64,000 nt of DNA from BJGV01 sp965205785 (GCA_965205785.1 OZ242188.1:806001-870000); one strand, 5' to 3'. Shown: positions 51,376 through 61,472, numbered from the stretch's first letter. The notes: a model not told the origin generated them from the letters alone. Numbers and translations are program-made.

Positions 51376-51861
51376 ATCAGTATCACCGCTGTATAAATGT
51401 CGGAAACCAGATTTTACCATTATCAGTTGAAAACCGTGGGTGGATTCAAAAATCATCATTTTCTGTTAATTATTCTGTTTCTAGCAATAATGAGATAATC
51501 TTTGTAAACTGTTATAAAAATTTACCTTTATTCTTTTAAGTGAATTAGGTATAGGCCTTTTTTCTTTATTTTGGAGGAATCTTCTCGTTGCAATTGTTTG
51601 ACTGACTGGTTAACATCGGCACTGCATTGAGCGTTTGCGAGCCAAGAATTAAACGAGCTTATATGTTGTTTGTATATTCGAATTTATCAGGTCATGCTCA
51701 TCGTAAAATTTGGAAAAATACTCGATTAATCCATATAAAAGGAATTAAAATTGTTAGTTTGGTTTTATGCTGGCCCACTGTTATACGTGTGGCCACTGCA
51801 ACAACACTCACCGCTTGAAAAAAACGATCAACATGCAAACTTTGAATTGAAAGGCTAATAT
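51376..51861. other. Intergenic stretch between glyA and the aminotransferase
   Basis: The 486-base gap holds promoters of the two divergent genes. A frame of 63 codons on the plus strand (51627-51818) has only a TTG start with no ribosome site and no recognisable motif; I do not call it a gene. I see no clear hairpin or operator. Confidence 0.4.
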
Positions 51862-53274
51862 ATGCCACTCGATATCAATGAAATTCTCAACGAAACCAGC
51901 GGTAAAAATTTTGAGCTTTTTGAAGAGCATATAAATCCAGTTTTCGTCAAAGTACTACGTATAATCGGTTTCAACCGTTCGTGGGTACGAGGTGAAGGTC
52001 CATATTTATGGGATGAATCCGGTACGCGTTATCTAGATTTTCTGGCCAATTGGGGCGTATTTAACGTTGGCCGCAGACATCCGACTATTCGTAACGCGCT
52101 ACAGCAAGTCCTAGATTCTGATTTTCCCGGGTGGGTGGGTTTTGATGCTCCGCCACTTGCAGCAGTTCTTGCTCGCGAACTTACGAAACGCACACCTGGA
52201 AATCTCGATACAGTTTACTTCTGTAATTCTGGAACAGAAGCTGTAGAAGCTGCTATTAAATTTGCTCGCGCATCAACCGGTCGTCCTTGTTCGGTACATC
52301 TTACAAAAGCTTTTCATGGTTTAACTACCGGAGCCTTATCTTTGAATGGCGAAGCAAGTTTCCGCAGAGGCTTTGAGCCACTTCTTCCGGGAAATTCAGC
52401 GGTGGCACCAGGTGATCTTGAGGCTCTGGAAGCACGACTCGCGAAAGGTGATGTTGCTTCTTTTGTTTTTGAGCCAATTCAGGGAAAAGGAGTTAATATT
52501 CTTAGTGACGAATACCTCTTGTCTGCACAGAGTCTGTGTCGTAAGTACAAAACGCTTATGATCTGTGATGAAATTCAGTCTGGAATGGGTCGTTCTGGCC
52601 GGTTTTTAGCTTGCCAATGGATTGAAGGTCTACACCCAGATATTATTTGTCTTTCTAAGGCTCTTTCAGGAGGATATGTCCCGTTGGGCGCGACTATCAC
52701 TAGACGTGCAATTTATGACAGTGTCTATGATTCAATGGATCGCGCTATTGTTCATGCTTGTACTTTTGGTATGGGAAATCTTGCAATGGCAGCAGGACTC
52801 TCTGCGCTTACTGTCTTAGATGATGAAAATCTCCTTGCGCGTGCGAATGAAACTGGCGCTCGTTTTCGACAAGGTATTGAAAAAATGGTGCCTCGTTTTG
52901 AATTTTTAAAGGGTGTTCGTCAGCGAGGACTGATGATCGGTATTGAATTTGGAAAACCTGACTCGATTTCTCTGAAGGCAGCCTGGGCTATGGTCAATAA
53001 AATTGATGAAAATCTATTTGCTCAAGCGGTCGTTATCCCGCTATTAGATGATCACCATATCCTTACGCAGGTTGCCGGTCACGCCGTACCAATCGTTAAA
53101 TTATTACCTCCACTTAATATCGAAGATACTGATGTTGACTGGTTTCTCAATGCGCTTGAAGACGTGATGGTAAAGCTCCACAAATTCCCAGGGCCCGCCT
53201 GGGAAGTATTAATGAAAATCGGCAATCATGCACTTACTGCAAAAAAAAGAGAAAATCGATCTCCTGTCACTTAA
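51862..53274 (+). CDS. Class III (acetylornithine/ornithine-type) PLP aminotransferase
   Basis: The 470-residue protein belongs to class III aminotransferases. It has YLDFLANWGVFNVGRRHP, the PLP phosphate loop FCNSGTEAVEAAIK (about 120-133), Asp236 in MICDEIQSGMGRSG and Schiff-base Lys266 in CLSKALSGGYVPLG. It is about 60 residues longer than ArgD, with an N-terminal extension (HINPVFVKVLRIIG). Similar long proteins include HpnO, which adds an amino group to bacteriohopane side chains, but no hopanoid gene is in the window. It stands alone next to gyrB. Substrate uncertain. Confidence 0.82.
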   Translation: MPLDINEILNETSGKNFELFEEHINPVFVKVLRIIGFNRSWVRGEGPYLWDESGTRYLDFLANWGVFNVGRRHPTIRNALQQVLDSDFPGWVGFDAPPLAAVLARELTKRTPGNLDTVYFCNSGTEAVEAAIKFARASTGRPCSVHLTKAFHGLTTGALSLNGEASFRRGFEPLLPGNSAVAPGDLEALEARLAKGDVASFVFEPIQGKGVNILSDEYLLSAQSLCRKYKTLMICDEIQSGMGRSGRFLACQWIEGLHPDIICLSKALSGGYVPLGATITRRAIYDSVYDSMDRAIVHACTFGMGNLAMAAGLSALTVLDDENLLARANETGARFRQGIEKMVPRFEFLKGVRQRGLMIGIEFGKPDSISLKAAWAMVNKIDENLFAQAVVIPLLDDHHILTQVAGHAVPIVKLLPPLNIEDTDVDWFLNALEDVMVKLHKFPGPAWEVLMKIGNHALTAKKRENRSPVT

Positions 53275-53316
53275 AACTTATCTGGCCTTTCTTGGCTCCA
53301 TCAATTAACAGTTACC

Positions 53317-55743
53317 CTATACATCTAAATTTCGAACTCGTAAAGCATTGTTCTCGATGAATGCCCGGCGCGGTTCTACCACATCGCCCATTAAGGTAGA
53401 AAAAATATCATCGGCTGCAACGCCATCCTCTATTTGGGCTCGCAGCAACCTGCGGTTTTTGGGATCCATGGTTGTTTCCCATAATTGGTTTGGATTCATT
53501 TCGCCCAAACCCTTATAGCGTTGTGTACTAAAGTCCTTTTCAACTTCAAGTAACAACCAATCCAGTGCTTGTTTAAACTCTTTTACAGGGTGTGTTTTTT
53601 CACCTCGTTTAATATAAGCCTTTGGACCCAGCAATCCTTCAAGTATTTTGGCAGCTTCTTTTATATGCGTAAAATCTCCACTGTGTAAAAATTCCTGATC
53701 TAAGTAGCTAATCCGTTTATTTCCATGATGCATGCGGGTTAACTTTAGGCGGTGGCTTTCATTTTCAGAATCATACTCTGGAACAATTTCTACTTCGCTA
53801 ACAAGTGCAGCTAGCTTTGCAGCCCCTTTCTTAGCGGAAGCCTCGCTACTCAGGTCAATTTCAGGATGGCGAAGCAGGGCATGCATCACTTCACTGTCAA
53901 TGAGCATACCCATACGATCAATTACAGTTTCTGCTAACAAATACTGATTAGCTATCTTTGTTAGATTTTCTCCTGTAATTGGTGGTTTCTTGTCATGTGT
54001 ATGCAATTCAGCATCTGCCAGTGCCTGTTTTAGCTGGTATTGTTTAAGCTCATGATCATCTTTGACATAACGTTCTTTTTTTCCCTGCTTAACCTTGTAG
54101 AGCGGTGGCTGGGCAATATAGATATAACCACGCTCGATCAATTCTTTCATATGCCGATAAAAGAAAGTAAGTAATAAAGTTCGAATATGTGCCCCATCCA
54201 CATCAGCATCGGTCATTATGATAATACGATGGTAGCGCAGCTTATCGGGGTCATACTCATCTTTACCAATGCCGGTTCCAAGTGCCGTGATAAGTGAAAT
54301 GATTTCTTGCGATGTAATCAGCTTGTCGAAACGAGCTTTCTCTACATTCAAGATTTTTCCTTTCAACGGCATAATTGCCTGAAATTTACGGTCGCGTCCT
54401 TGTTTAGCAGACCCCCCCGCGGAATCTCCCTCAACAAGATAAAGTTCACACAATGCGGGGTCTTTTTCTTGGCAATCAGCAAGCTTCCCTGGAAGCCCCA
54501 TTCCATCTAATACACCTTTACGCCGTGTTAATTCACGGGCTTTTCTAGCTGCTTCACGAGCTCTTGCAGCATCGACAATTTTGCTACAGATAGTTTTGGC
54601 ATCTACTGGGCGCTCTAGTAAAAACTCTGAAAGCTTTTGAGCTACAACTTCTTCTACCGCAGGACGGACTTCAGACGATACTAGTTTTTCCTTTGTCTGA
54701 GAAGAAAACTTAGGTTCAAATAGTTTTACTGATAAAACACAAGACAATCCTTCTCGCATATCATCGCCTGTTGTTTCAATTTTTGATTTCTTTGCCAAAT
54801 CATTTTTATCAATATAATTATTTAGCGTTCGCGTCATTGCGGCGCGCAAACCAGTTAAGTGAGTTCCGCCATCCTTTTGTGGAATATTATTCGTAAAACA
54901 CAATACTTGTTCGGCATAGCTATCATTCCATTGCATTGATACCTCTACCTGAATGTCGTCTTTTTTCCCAGCTGCATAAAAGAGATTAGGATGTAGCGCG
55001 GACTTTGTCCGGTTAATATATTCAACAAAACTTTTAACCCCGCCAACAAAGGCAAAACTTTCCTCTTTGCTGATTCGTTGATCAACCAAGTTGATCTTAA
55101 CCCCGTTGTTAAGAAATGAAAGCTCACGTAACCGTTTCGCAAAAATATCATAATGATATTCCACGCTTCCAAATATTTCTTTGCTGGCAAGAAAATGTAC
55201 TTCTGTACCACGTCGTTCGGTTTTTCCTACTTTTGTTAGCTTGGTGGTCGGAGCCCCCATGCGAAATTCCATTTGGTATTTTTGGCCATCACGTCGGACT
55301 GTAAGACGAAGCCATTCGGACAAGGCATTTACTACAGAAACTCCTACACCATGCAAACCACCCGAGACTTTGTATGAGTTATCATCAAATTTGCCGCCAG
55401 CATGCAACTCAGTCATGACTATTTCTGCTGCAGATCGTTTTAGCTCGTCATCTTGTTTGATGCCGACGGGTATCCCCCGACCGTTATCCTGTATGCTTAC
55501 CGAGTTATCTGGATGAATAATAACTGAGATTTCATTACACTCTCCCGCAAGTGCTTCATCAATGGCATTGTCTAATACTTCAAAAACCATATGATGCAAC
55601 CCTGTTCCGTCGCTTGTGTCGCCTATATACATGCCTGGACGCTTGCGAACAGGGTCTAATCCCTTAAGGATTTTTATATTGTCTGATCCATATTCTTCTT
55701 GGATTTTATTTTTTGGTTGTTTGGAACGAGGGTTTTCGCTCAT
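53317..55743 (-). CDS. gyrB: DNA gyrase subunit B
   Basis: GyrB supplies ATP for negative supercoiling with GyrA. The 808-residue protein has the GHKL ATP site (VLDNAIDEALAGEC, DNGRGIPVGI, GGLHGVGVSVVNALS), the transducer domain, the TOPRIM part EGDSAGGSAKQGRDR with DADVDGAHIRTLLLTFFYR, and the gyrase tail QRYKGLGEMNPNQLWETTMDP. It is third in the dnaA-dnaN-gyrB run on the minus strand, the classical order at the origin. Length is normal. Confidence 0.98.
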   Translation of the reverse strand: MSENPRSKQPKNKIQEEYGSDNIKILKGLDPVRKRPGMYIGDTSDGTGLHHMVFEVLDNAIDEALAGECNEISVIIHPDNSVSIQDNGRGIPVGIKQDDELKRSAAEIVMTELHAGGKFDDNSYKVSGGLHGVGVSVVNALSEWLRLTVRRDGQKYQMEFRMGAPTTKLTKVGKTERRGTEVHFLASKEIFGSVEYHYDIFAKRLRELSFLNNGVKINLVDQRISKEESFAFVGGVKSFVEYINRTKSALHPNLFYAAGKKDDIQVEVSMQWNDSYAEQVLCFTNNIPQKDGGTHLTGLRAAMTRTLNNYIDKNDLAKKSKIETTGDDMREGLSCVLSVKLFEPKFSSQTKEKLVSSEVRPAVEEVVAQKLSEFLLERPVDAKTICSKIVDAARAREAARKARELTRRKGVLDGMGLPGKLADCQEKDPALCELYLVEGDSAGGSAKQGRDRKFQAIMPLKGKILNVEKARFDKLITSQEIISLITALGTGIGKDEYDPDKLRYHRIIIMTDADVDGAHIRTLLLTFFYRHMKELIERGYIYIAQPPLYKVKQGKKERYVKDDHELKQYQLKQALADAELHTHDKKPPITGENLTKIANQYLLAETVIDRMGMLIDSEVMHALLRHPEIDLSSEASAKKGAAKLAALVSEVEIVPEYDSENESHRLKLTRMHHGNKRISYLDQEFLHSGDFTHIKEAAKILEGLLGPKAYIKRGEKTHPVKEFKQALDWLLLEVEKDFSTQRYKGLGEMNPNQLWETTMDPKNRRLLRAQIEDGVAADDIFSTLMGDVVEPRRAFIENNALRVRNLDV

Positions 55744-55793
55744 AGTGAGTTTTCTTTATTTTTAATTAGTTTTGTATTTTTCGAGGAGACTGA

Positions 55794-56906
55794 TTATATT
55801 CGCATTGGCATTACTACGTACTTAAAATTATTGTTTTTCGGAATCGTAATCAGGGCGCTACTGTTTGCATCGCCGAAGGAACATTGTATCGTTTCGCATG
55901 TTAAGTTGTTCAATACATCTAATAAATAAGATATGTTAAACCCGATATCTAACGCTTCTCCCTTATAATTTACTTCTAGTTCTTCTTGTGCTTCTTCTTG
56001 TTCGTTGTTGCTACAAACTATGCGTAAATTTCCCTCTGTTAAAATTAAGCGAACGCCACGAAATTTTTCATTGGACAAAATAGATGCTCTTTGTAAGGTT
56101 TGTAAAAACAGTATACGATTTACTTCAATTTGTTTTTCATATCCAGACGGAATTACTCGATTATAGTCTGGAAATTTTCCATCTACTAGTTTTGAAACTA
56201 ATACTACATTTGAAAAGGTAAACCGTATCTGATTTTTCAAAAGTTCAATGATTATCGGATCGTCGTTTTCATTCAATTGTTTCGTTAACTCAATTACAGC
56301 TTTTCGAGGAAGAATAATTTCTTTTTTTTCTTGTTTTGTTTTAAGTGGTAAAAGAGCAAAGCCCAACCTATGTCCATCTGTTGCAACTGCCTTTAAATTG
56401 TTTTCTTCTTTTACCAAGAGAAGGCCATTTAAATAGTACCGGATATCTTGTTGTGCCATTGCATATTGTACAAGTAACAAAAGTTTTTTTAGCTCTCCTT
56501 GTTTTATTGTGATTTTATCTTGTACTTCTGTATTTTCCGAAAGTCTTGGAAAATCCTCTGTTGGAAGTGTTTGTAAGTTAAAACGACTTTTTCCTCCCTT
56601 TACAATTAATCTGTTTTCTTCAGCTTCTAACGTAATCTTGGTTTTGTCAGGAAGAGCTCGGAGTATATCTTGTAGTTTTTTTGCTCCAACTGTTACCGAG
56701 CTGGGTTGCTCTTTAACACTAGTGTTGTCTTTTGTTGTGGTTGTTATTTGAATTTCTAGATCTGTTCCAATACATAATATTTCTTTATTTTTTCTTTCAA
56801 TTAATACATTTGAAAGAATTGGTAGAGTGTGACGACGCTCCACAATTCCAGTGATTGTTTGTAGTGGTTTTAGTAAAGCTTCTTTATCAGTTTGTATTAG
56901 TTTCAT
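55794..56906 (-). CDS. dnaN: DNA polymerase III sliding clamp (beta subunit)
   Basis: DnaN forms the ring that holds the replicative polymerase on DNA. The 370-residue protein starts MKLIQTDKEALLKPLQTITG and has RHTLPILSNVLIE, then three similar domains. ATDGHRLGFALLPL and the C-terminal NFKYVVMPMRI, where clamp-binding partners dock, are intact. It lies between dnaA and gyrB on the minus strand. The sequence is AT-rich like the rest of the origin region. Confidence 0.97.
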   Translation of the reverse strand: MKLIQTDKEALLKPLQTITGIVERRHTLPILSNVLIERKNKEILCIGTDLEIQITTTTKDNTSVKEQPSSVTVGAKKLQDILRALPDKTKITLEAEENRLIVKGGKSRFNLQTLPTEDFPRLSENTEVQDKITIKQGELKKLLLLVQYAMAQQDIRYYLNGLLLVKEENNLKAVATDGHRLGFALLPLKTKQEKKEIILPRKAVIELTKQLNENDDPIIIELLKNQIRFTFSNVVLVSKLVDGKFPDYNRVIPSGYEKQIEVNRILFLQTLQRASILSNEKFRGVRLILTEGNLRIVCSNNEQEEAQEELEVNYKGEALDIGFNISYLLDVLNNLTCETIQCSFGDANSSALITIPKNNNFKYVVMPMRI

Positions 56907-57021
56907 TTATTTAAACCTTAATAATTAATAATAAGCTTTATATAAGTCCGGTATTAAAAAAAAAAGCTAATGTTATTAGTAAAATAAAAATTAATTCGTT
57001 CTGTATTGTTTCTGTATTTAA

Positions 57022-57076
57022 TGTGGACAAATTGTTGGTAGATTTAAATATTTAGGTAAATCAAAGGTTATCCCCA
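57022..57076. promoter_or_regulatory. DnaA-box-like sites between dnaN and dnaA
   Basis: TGTGGACAA (57022-57030, the reverse of TTGTCCACA) and TTATCCCCA (57068-57076) each differ by one base from the DnaA box TTATCCACA. They lie in the 184-base gap between dnaA and dnaN, a place where many bacteria carry a second cluster of boxes for origin function or dnaA-dnaN control. Confidence 0.55.
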
Positions 57077-57090
57077 AATTACACAGAAGA

Positions 57091-58473
57091 TCATCCGCGT
57101 AAAATGTGAAGCAAAGTATTAAAATCACGATTTGTAGATGAATTAGAAGTTCGTAGTTCTGCTATTTTTCTATAACCATGTAAAACAGTTGTATGGTCTC
57201 TTCCACCAAAAGCTTCGCCGATATCTGGCAGACTTAAAGGGGTTAGTTCTTTGGCTAAAGCCATGGCCATTTGTCGGGGTCGAGCAATTATTCTTGAGCG
57301 TTTTTTAGAATACATTTCCGCCACTTTAATCTTATAGTAATCTGCAACGGTTTTTTGGATGTTTTCAATTGAAATTTGTCTGTTTTGTACGGCTAACAAA
57401 TCTTTCAGTGCTTCTCGTGCAAGATCTAATGTTAATGGATGTCCCGTAAACCGAGAATAGGCCAATACTCGTTTAAGAGCTCCTTCGAGTTCTCGTACAT
57501 TTGAGCGAATGTGTTTAGCAATAAAAAAAGCGACGCTTTCGTCCAGAACAATTTTTTCCATCAACGCTTTTTTTAATAAGATAGCAACACGCATTTCTAA
57601 TTCTGGTGGCTCAACTGCAACAGTCAGGCCCCACCCAAACCGAGAAATTAATCTTTCCTCTACCCCCGATATTTCTTTTGGATAAGAATCACAAGTAATA
57701 ATTACTTGCTTGTGTGATTCAATTAACGCATTAAACGCATAAAAAAACTCTTCCTGTGTTCGGTTTTTCCCTCCAAAGAATTGAATATCATCTATTAAAA
57801 GCAAGTCTAGAGAATGATAATATTTTTTAAACTCATCAAATGCTTTATGTTGATATGCACGAACAACATCAGAAACATATTTTTCCGCATGGATATATCT
57901 AACTTTTGCATGGTTGTTAGCTGAAAGGACAAAATTACCAATTGCTTGGATTAGATGTGTTTTTCCCAGCCCAACACCACCATAAATAAAAAGAGGGTTA
58001 TATGCAGTTCCGGGCCGCTCTGCGACCTGGATAGCACCGGCACGAGCCAACTGGTTTGCCTTTCCGTTTACAAAGGTGTTGAAAGTGAAAGATGGATTCA
58101 GTCGGCTCTTGCTTTTCCCCATAGAGGAATTTCTTGTAACGGAGGATGGCTTTGATGTTGTCAAAGCTGGTGAAGCAATTACCCCTTCTTTCGTAGCAAT
58201 TGTTTCGGTAGAGGCTGCTGCCTGTTCATCAAGTTTTAGTTGGAAATGGATATTTCTTGAAAAATGGCTTTTTGCCATTTGCTCAATCTGCGGTAAAAAA
58301 TTATCTTTGACCCACTGCATAACAAAACGGTTTGGGGCAACAAGAATTAACTCATCATGAGCGCTAGATAGGCTAAATTGCAGAGGTTTTATCCAGGTAT
58401 TAAACTGTTGGACACTTAATTCCTTCTCGAAATGTTTAAGACAAGAAAGCCAAAAGGTATCAATTGTTGCCAT
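57091..58473 (-). CDS. dnaA: Chromosomal replication initiator DnaA
   Basis: DnaA binds the origin and opens it. The 460-residue protein has the N-terminal DnaB-binding domain, a variable linker (about 90-125), the AAA+ core with Walker A YGGVGLGKTH and Walker B LLLIDDIQF, and the DNA-binding domain IV with RQMAMALAKELTPLSLPDIGEAFGGRDHTTVLHG. Domain IV is intact including the DHTTV helix. The gene points away from the origin gap at 58474-58870. Confidence 0.98.
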   Translation of the reverse strand: MATIDTFWLSCLKHFEKELSVQQFNTWIKPLQFSLSSAHDELILVAPNRFVMQWVKDNFLPQIEQMAKSHFSRNIHFQLKLDEQAAASTETIATKEGVIASPALTTSKPSSVTRNSSMGKSKSRLNPSFTFNTFVNGKANQLARAGAIQVAERPGTAYNPLFIYGGVGLGKTHLIQAIGNFVLSANNHAKVRYIHAEKYVSDVVRAYQHKAFDEFKKYYHSLDLLLIDDIQFFGGKNRTQEEFFYAFNALIESHKQVIITCDSYPKEISGVEERLISRFGWGLTVAVEPPELEMRVAILLKKALMEKIVLDESVAFFIAKHIRSNVRELEGALKRVLAYSRFTGHPLTLDLAREALKDLLAVQNRQISIENIQKTVADYYKIKVAEMYSKKRSRIIARPRQMAMALAKELTPLSLPDIGEAFGGRDHTTVLHGYRKIAELRTSNSSTNRDFNTLLHILRG

Positions 58474-58870
58474 GATTTTGTGATATTTTTTCAGAAACGA
58501 GGAATGTTAAAAACGTTGAGCACGTTTATCTATTCTAGTCCTTTTCTGTCGACTTATCCACAGGATTAAGATGTAGTGGATAAGAAAAAAAATTGCTGAC
58601 TATTTATTAAATTAGATCAAGGGGTTTTATGTAACCAGGGCTTTAAATTAATGAAATTATGTTGTGAAAATGAAAGAAGCAGAAAAATATTTTAGGCGTT
58701 TCTTGTTATTTTTCTTATCCAAATAATTAGAAGAAAGATAAGTTTATTCGTGTAGATAAATACAGGAAATAAGTTGTAGGAAGTAAATATAAGTTGACAT
58801 TATCCCCTGTAAAGAGTTGTAATACAGAGTTTATTTATCCGTGCACGAAGCGTACAAAGAAAATAGTATT
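58474..58870. other. Chromosomal origin region (oriC candidate)
   Basis: The gap between divergently oriented dnaA and rpmH holds a perfect DnaA box TTATCCACA (58554-58562). Others nearby are AGTGGATAA (58575-58583, one mismatch on the other strand), TTATCCAAA (58715-58723), TTATCCCCT (58800-58808) and TTATCCGTG (58835-58843). A very AT-rich stretch at about 58580-58780 is the likely unwinding element. Gene context (dnaA, dnaN, gyrB, rpmH, parS) agrees. The exact functional limits and GC-skew shift need computation. Confidence 0.8.
58794..58823 (+). promoter_or_regulatory. Promoter candidate for rpmH-rnpA
   Basis: TTGACA (58794-58799), an 18-base spacer and TGTAAT (58818-58823) form a good -35/-10 pair pointing to rpmH. 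The DnaA-like box TTATCCCCT overlaps its spacer, so DnaA could influence it. Confidence 0.6.
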
Positions 58871-58935
58871 TGGGGTCAGGCCCTTTCTCTAGGGGCCAGA
58901 GGCCTGAAACTAAAAGTCGAAAGAAAGGAAAACAG

Positions 58936-59070
58936 ATGAAGCGTACTTATCAACCATCAGTCATAAAAAGAAAACGAACCCATGGATTTAGAGTTCGCAT
59001 GAAAACCAGTAATGGTGCCGCAGTTATTAAAGCTCGCCGCGCCAAAGGGCGTACTCGTTTAGGAGTATAA
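58936..59070 (+). CDS. rpmH: Ribosomal protein L34
   Basis: The 44-residue basic protein MKRTYQPSVIKRKRTHGF... ending KGRTRLGV is the large-subunit protein L34, complete. AAAGGA precedes the ATG. Its place next to the origin, before rnpA, is nearly universal in bacteria. A 66-base in-frame upstream extension is not part of the gene. Confidence 0.97.
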   Translation: MKRTYQPSVIKRKRTHGFRVRMKTSNGAAVIKARRAKGRTRLGV

Positions 59071-59122
59071 GAGTAAGAGCAGGCCCGAAGAAGGTGTACA
59101 CTTAAAAAATTGAATTATTTGT

Positions 59123-59470
59123 TTGTTACCCAAAAGTTACAGGCTGCACAATGCCAAAGAATTTTCCTCGGTCCTTCAGTTCAGATGTGCTGAAAGCAGT
59201 GAATTTCTACAGGTCTTCGCTAAACCCAACAATCTTCTTCATTCAAGATTAGGGCTGATTGTTGCTGGTAAAGTTGAGCGACTAGCGGTTAAGCGTAATC
59301 AAGCAAAGCGGATATTACGAACCGCATTTAGTGAGCAACAAAAAGATTGTGTAGGACTGGATTTAGTAATTCGTTTACGACGCCCTGTTAGCAAAGAAGA
59401 TTTTTCTAGAATAAGGGGCGAATACAAGGCGCTTCAAATTAAATTACAAAGATGTTGCGGATTATCATAG
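59123..59470 (+). CDS. rnpA: Ribonuclease P protein component
   Basis: RnpA helps the RNase P RNA trim tRNA 5' leaders. The 115-residue basic protein has SRLGLIVAGKVERLAVKRNQAKRILRTAF, the RNR motif region of the family, and LDLVIRLRRPVSKEDFSRI. The start is TTG 59123 (MLPKSYRL); no ATG fits and no strong ribosome site is visible, which suggests coupling to rpmH. Its 3' end overlaps yidD by 19 bases. Confidence 0.9.
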   Translation: MLPKSYRLHNAKEFSSVLQFRCAESSEFLQVFAKPNNLLHSRLGLIVAGKVERLAVKRNQAKRILRTAFSEQQKDCVGLDLVIRLRRPVSKEDFSRIRGEYKALQIKLQRCCGLS

Positions 59471-59661
59471 GCTTCATCAAGTTTTACCAATATTACCTGA
59501 GTCCATTTTTTGGACCCTCGTGTAGGTTTAGCCCCTCTTGCTCACATTATGCTCAAGAAGCACTTGTTAAGCATGGTTTTTGGCGGGGAACATGGTTGAG
59601 TGTTTGGAGAATTCTGCGCTGTAACCCATGGGTTAGGGGCGGACATGATCCAGTTCCTTAG
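59452..59661 (+). CDS. yidD: Membrane protein insertion efficiency factor YidD
   Basis: The 69-residue protein has the YidD signature: YQYYLSPFFGPSCRFSPSCSHYAQEAL, with three conserved cysteines, and RCNPWVRGGHDPVP at the end. It aids insertion of membrane proteins by YidC, which follows. It overlaps the end of rnpA, a standard arrangement. Confidence 0.95.
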   Translation: MLRIIIGFIKFYQYYLSPFFGPSCRFSPSCSHYAQEALVKHGFWRGTWLSVWRILRCNPWVRGGHDPVP

Positions 59662-59714
59662 TTGTTGGCAGCAAGGCATATATTTTTATATTAAAAACAA
59701 GATAATACCTAAAG

Positions 59715-61472
59715 ATGGACATAAAAAAACTTGTTCTTGTCATGATTTTTTTCACATCGGCATTATTCTTGTGGGAAGAATGGCAACGGGAGCAATTACC
59801 TCAATCTCCCAACAACAAAAATGAGAAACAGGCGGGACAACAGAGTACGGTACAACAGGGCACCTCAGTACCGGGTAATGCAGCGCAAGGTATAAAAGGC
59901 GGGTCTGGTACTCAACTCCAGGACGGAGCTCCGGTACCGGGAGAAAAGCTTATTTCTGCTCAGCCAACCAAGAATTCCAATTCAGGGGAGGGCGTTACTC
60001 CCACAGCTGTGACCAGCAGCTTAGAGTCAGGTGAAAAAATTCAAGTTAAAACAGATATGGTTTTTGCTGAGATTGATACAGCAGGAGGAGACATACGTCA
60101 CCTTGAATTATTGCATCATCCATCTAGGGAAGACAAAAACAAACCGTTTGCATTATTAAAAAACGAGTTTCCACGGGTTAATGTCGCCCAATCAGGGCTA
60201 ATAGGCGAGAGTCTTCCCACGCATAAAACGCACTATACGGTAGAAACTAAAGAATACAATTTAATTGCGGGCGAAGACAAGGTTGAGATACGACTTTCTG
60301 CTCCTGAAGTTGCAGGAATCAAGGCTACCAAAGTTTATACTTTTCATCGCGGCAGCTATATTATTGATGTTAAATTTGAAATTGATAATCAGGGGCCCGA
60401 TGTAATTCAGCCTTTTTCTTATTTTCAGGTGCTGCGCGATAGCGCTCCCGTAGCAACCTCGATGTTTATGGTCCCGCAATATACAGGTGCAACAGTATAT
60501 ACTGAGGAAGAAAAATTCCAGAAAGTTAAGTTTCCTGATTTGGACGATGGAACGGCCAGTTATCCCAAAAATGCAGATAATGGGTGGATTGCAATGCAAG
60601 AGCATTATTTTCTTACGGCCTGGCTTCCAAAAGATAAAACTCTAAGAGAATATTATGCTAAACACCTAGGGGAAAATAAATATACTGCAGGGGTAATCAT
60701 ACCGGCAGGCACAATACAACCGGGCGAAATTGTTAGCGTAGGGGTTCCGTTTTATGTTGGCCCACAAGAACAAAGCAAGCTATCCGAATTAGCACCGGGC
60801 CTTGATTTAGTAGTTGATTATGGTTGGCTTACAGTTATTGGCGCACCTTTATTTTGGCTGTTGTCATTTTTTCATTCTTGGACAGGAAACTGGGGCGTTT
60901 CAATTATTCTTCTGACAATGCTAGTCAAACTCCTCTTCTTTCCGTTGTCCGCGGCAGGTTATCGTTCAATGGCAAAGCTAAAGGCTGTTACTCCTAAACT
61001 GCAGCGATTGCGTGAACAACACGGAAAAGATAGACAGAAAATGAACCAAGCAATGATGGAGTTTTATAAAGCCGAGAAGATTAATCCTATGGGAGGTTGT
61101 TTGCCCATACTGGTTCAAATTCCAGTGTTTATTTCACTTTTTTGGGTATTACTTGCCAGCGTAGAGCTGCGTTACGCCCCGTTTGCTTTATGGATACAAG
61201 ATTTATCTACGCCGGATCCTTACTATGTATTACCGGTGATCATGGGTATTTCTATGTTTATTCAAACAAAGCTTAATCCAGCAGCAACTGATCCGATTCA
61301 GCAAAAGGTAATGCAGATTTTACCCATAGTGTTTTGTGTGTTTTTCTTCTTTTTCCCTGCAGGATTGGTGCTGTATTCTTTAGTTAACAACTCACTTTCC
61401 ATTGCTCAACAATGGCAAATTACACGTATGTATGCCCCTTCTACTACCACTCCAGCAGACAAGAAAAAATGA
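59715..61472 (+). CDS. yidC: Membrane protein insertase YidC
   Basis: YidC inserts proteins into the inner membrane with or without SecYEG. The 585-residue protein has an N-terminal membrane anchor (KKLVLVMIFFTSALFLW), a Gln/Gly-rich linker, a large periplasmic beta domain (about 105-350) and the conserved C-terminal core with WGVSIILLTMLVKLLFFPLS, KINPMGGCLPILVQIPVFISLFW and VLYSLVNNSLSIAQQW. It lies between yidD and mnmE. Confidence 0.97.
   Translation: MDIKKLVLVMIFFTSALFLWEEWQREQLPQSPNNKNEKQAGQQSTVQQGTSVPGNAAQGIKGGSGTQLQDGAPVPGEKLISAQPTKNSNSGEGVTPTAVTSSLESGEKIQVKTDMVFAEIDTAGGDIRHLELLHHPSREDKNKPFALLKNEFPRVNVAQSGLIGESLPTHKTHYTVETKEYNLIAGEDKVEIRLSAPEVAGIKATKVYTFHRGSYIIDVKFEIDNQGPDVIQPFSYFQVLRDSAPVATSMFMVPQYTGATVYTEEEKFQKVKFPDLDDGTASYPKNADNGWIAMQEHYFLTAWLPKDKTLREYYAKHLGENKYTAGVIIPAGTIQPGEIVSVGVPFYVGPQEQSKLSELAPGLDLVVDYGWLTVIGAPLFWLLSFFHSWTGNWGVSIILLTMLVKLLFFPLSAAGYRSMAKLKAVTPKLQRLREQHGKDRQKMNQAMMEFYKAEKINPMGGCLPILVQIPVFISLFWVLLASVELRYAPFALWIQDLSTPDPYYVLPVIMGISMFIQTKLNPAATDPIQQKVMQILPIVFCVFFFFFPAGLVLYSLVNNSLSIAQQWQITRMYAPSTTTPADKKK

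Noticed and set aside
51627..51818. Small gene upstream of the class III aminotransferase
   Set aside because: TTG start only, no ribosome site, and no recognisable pattern; left as intergenic.
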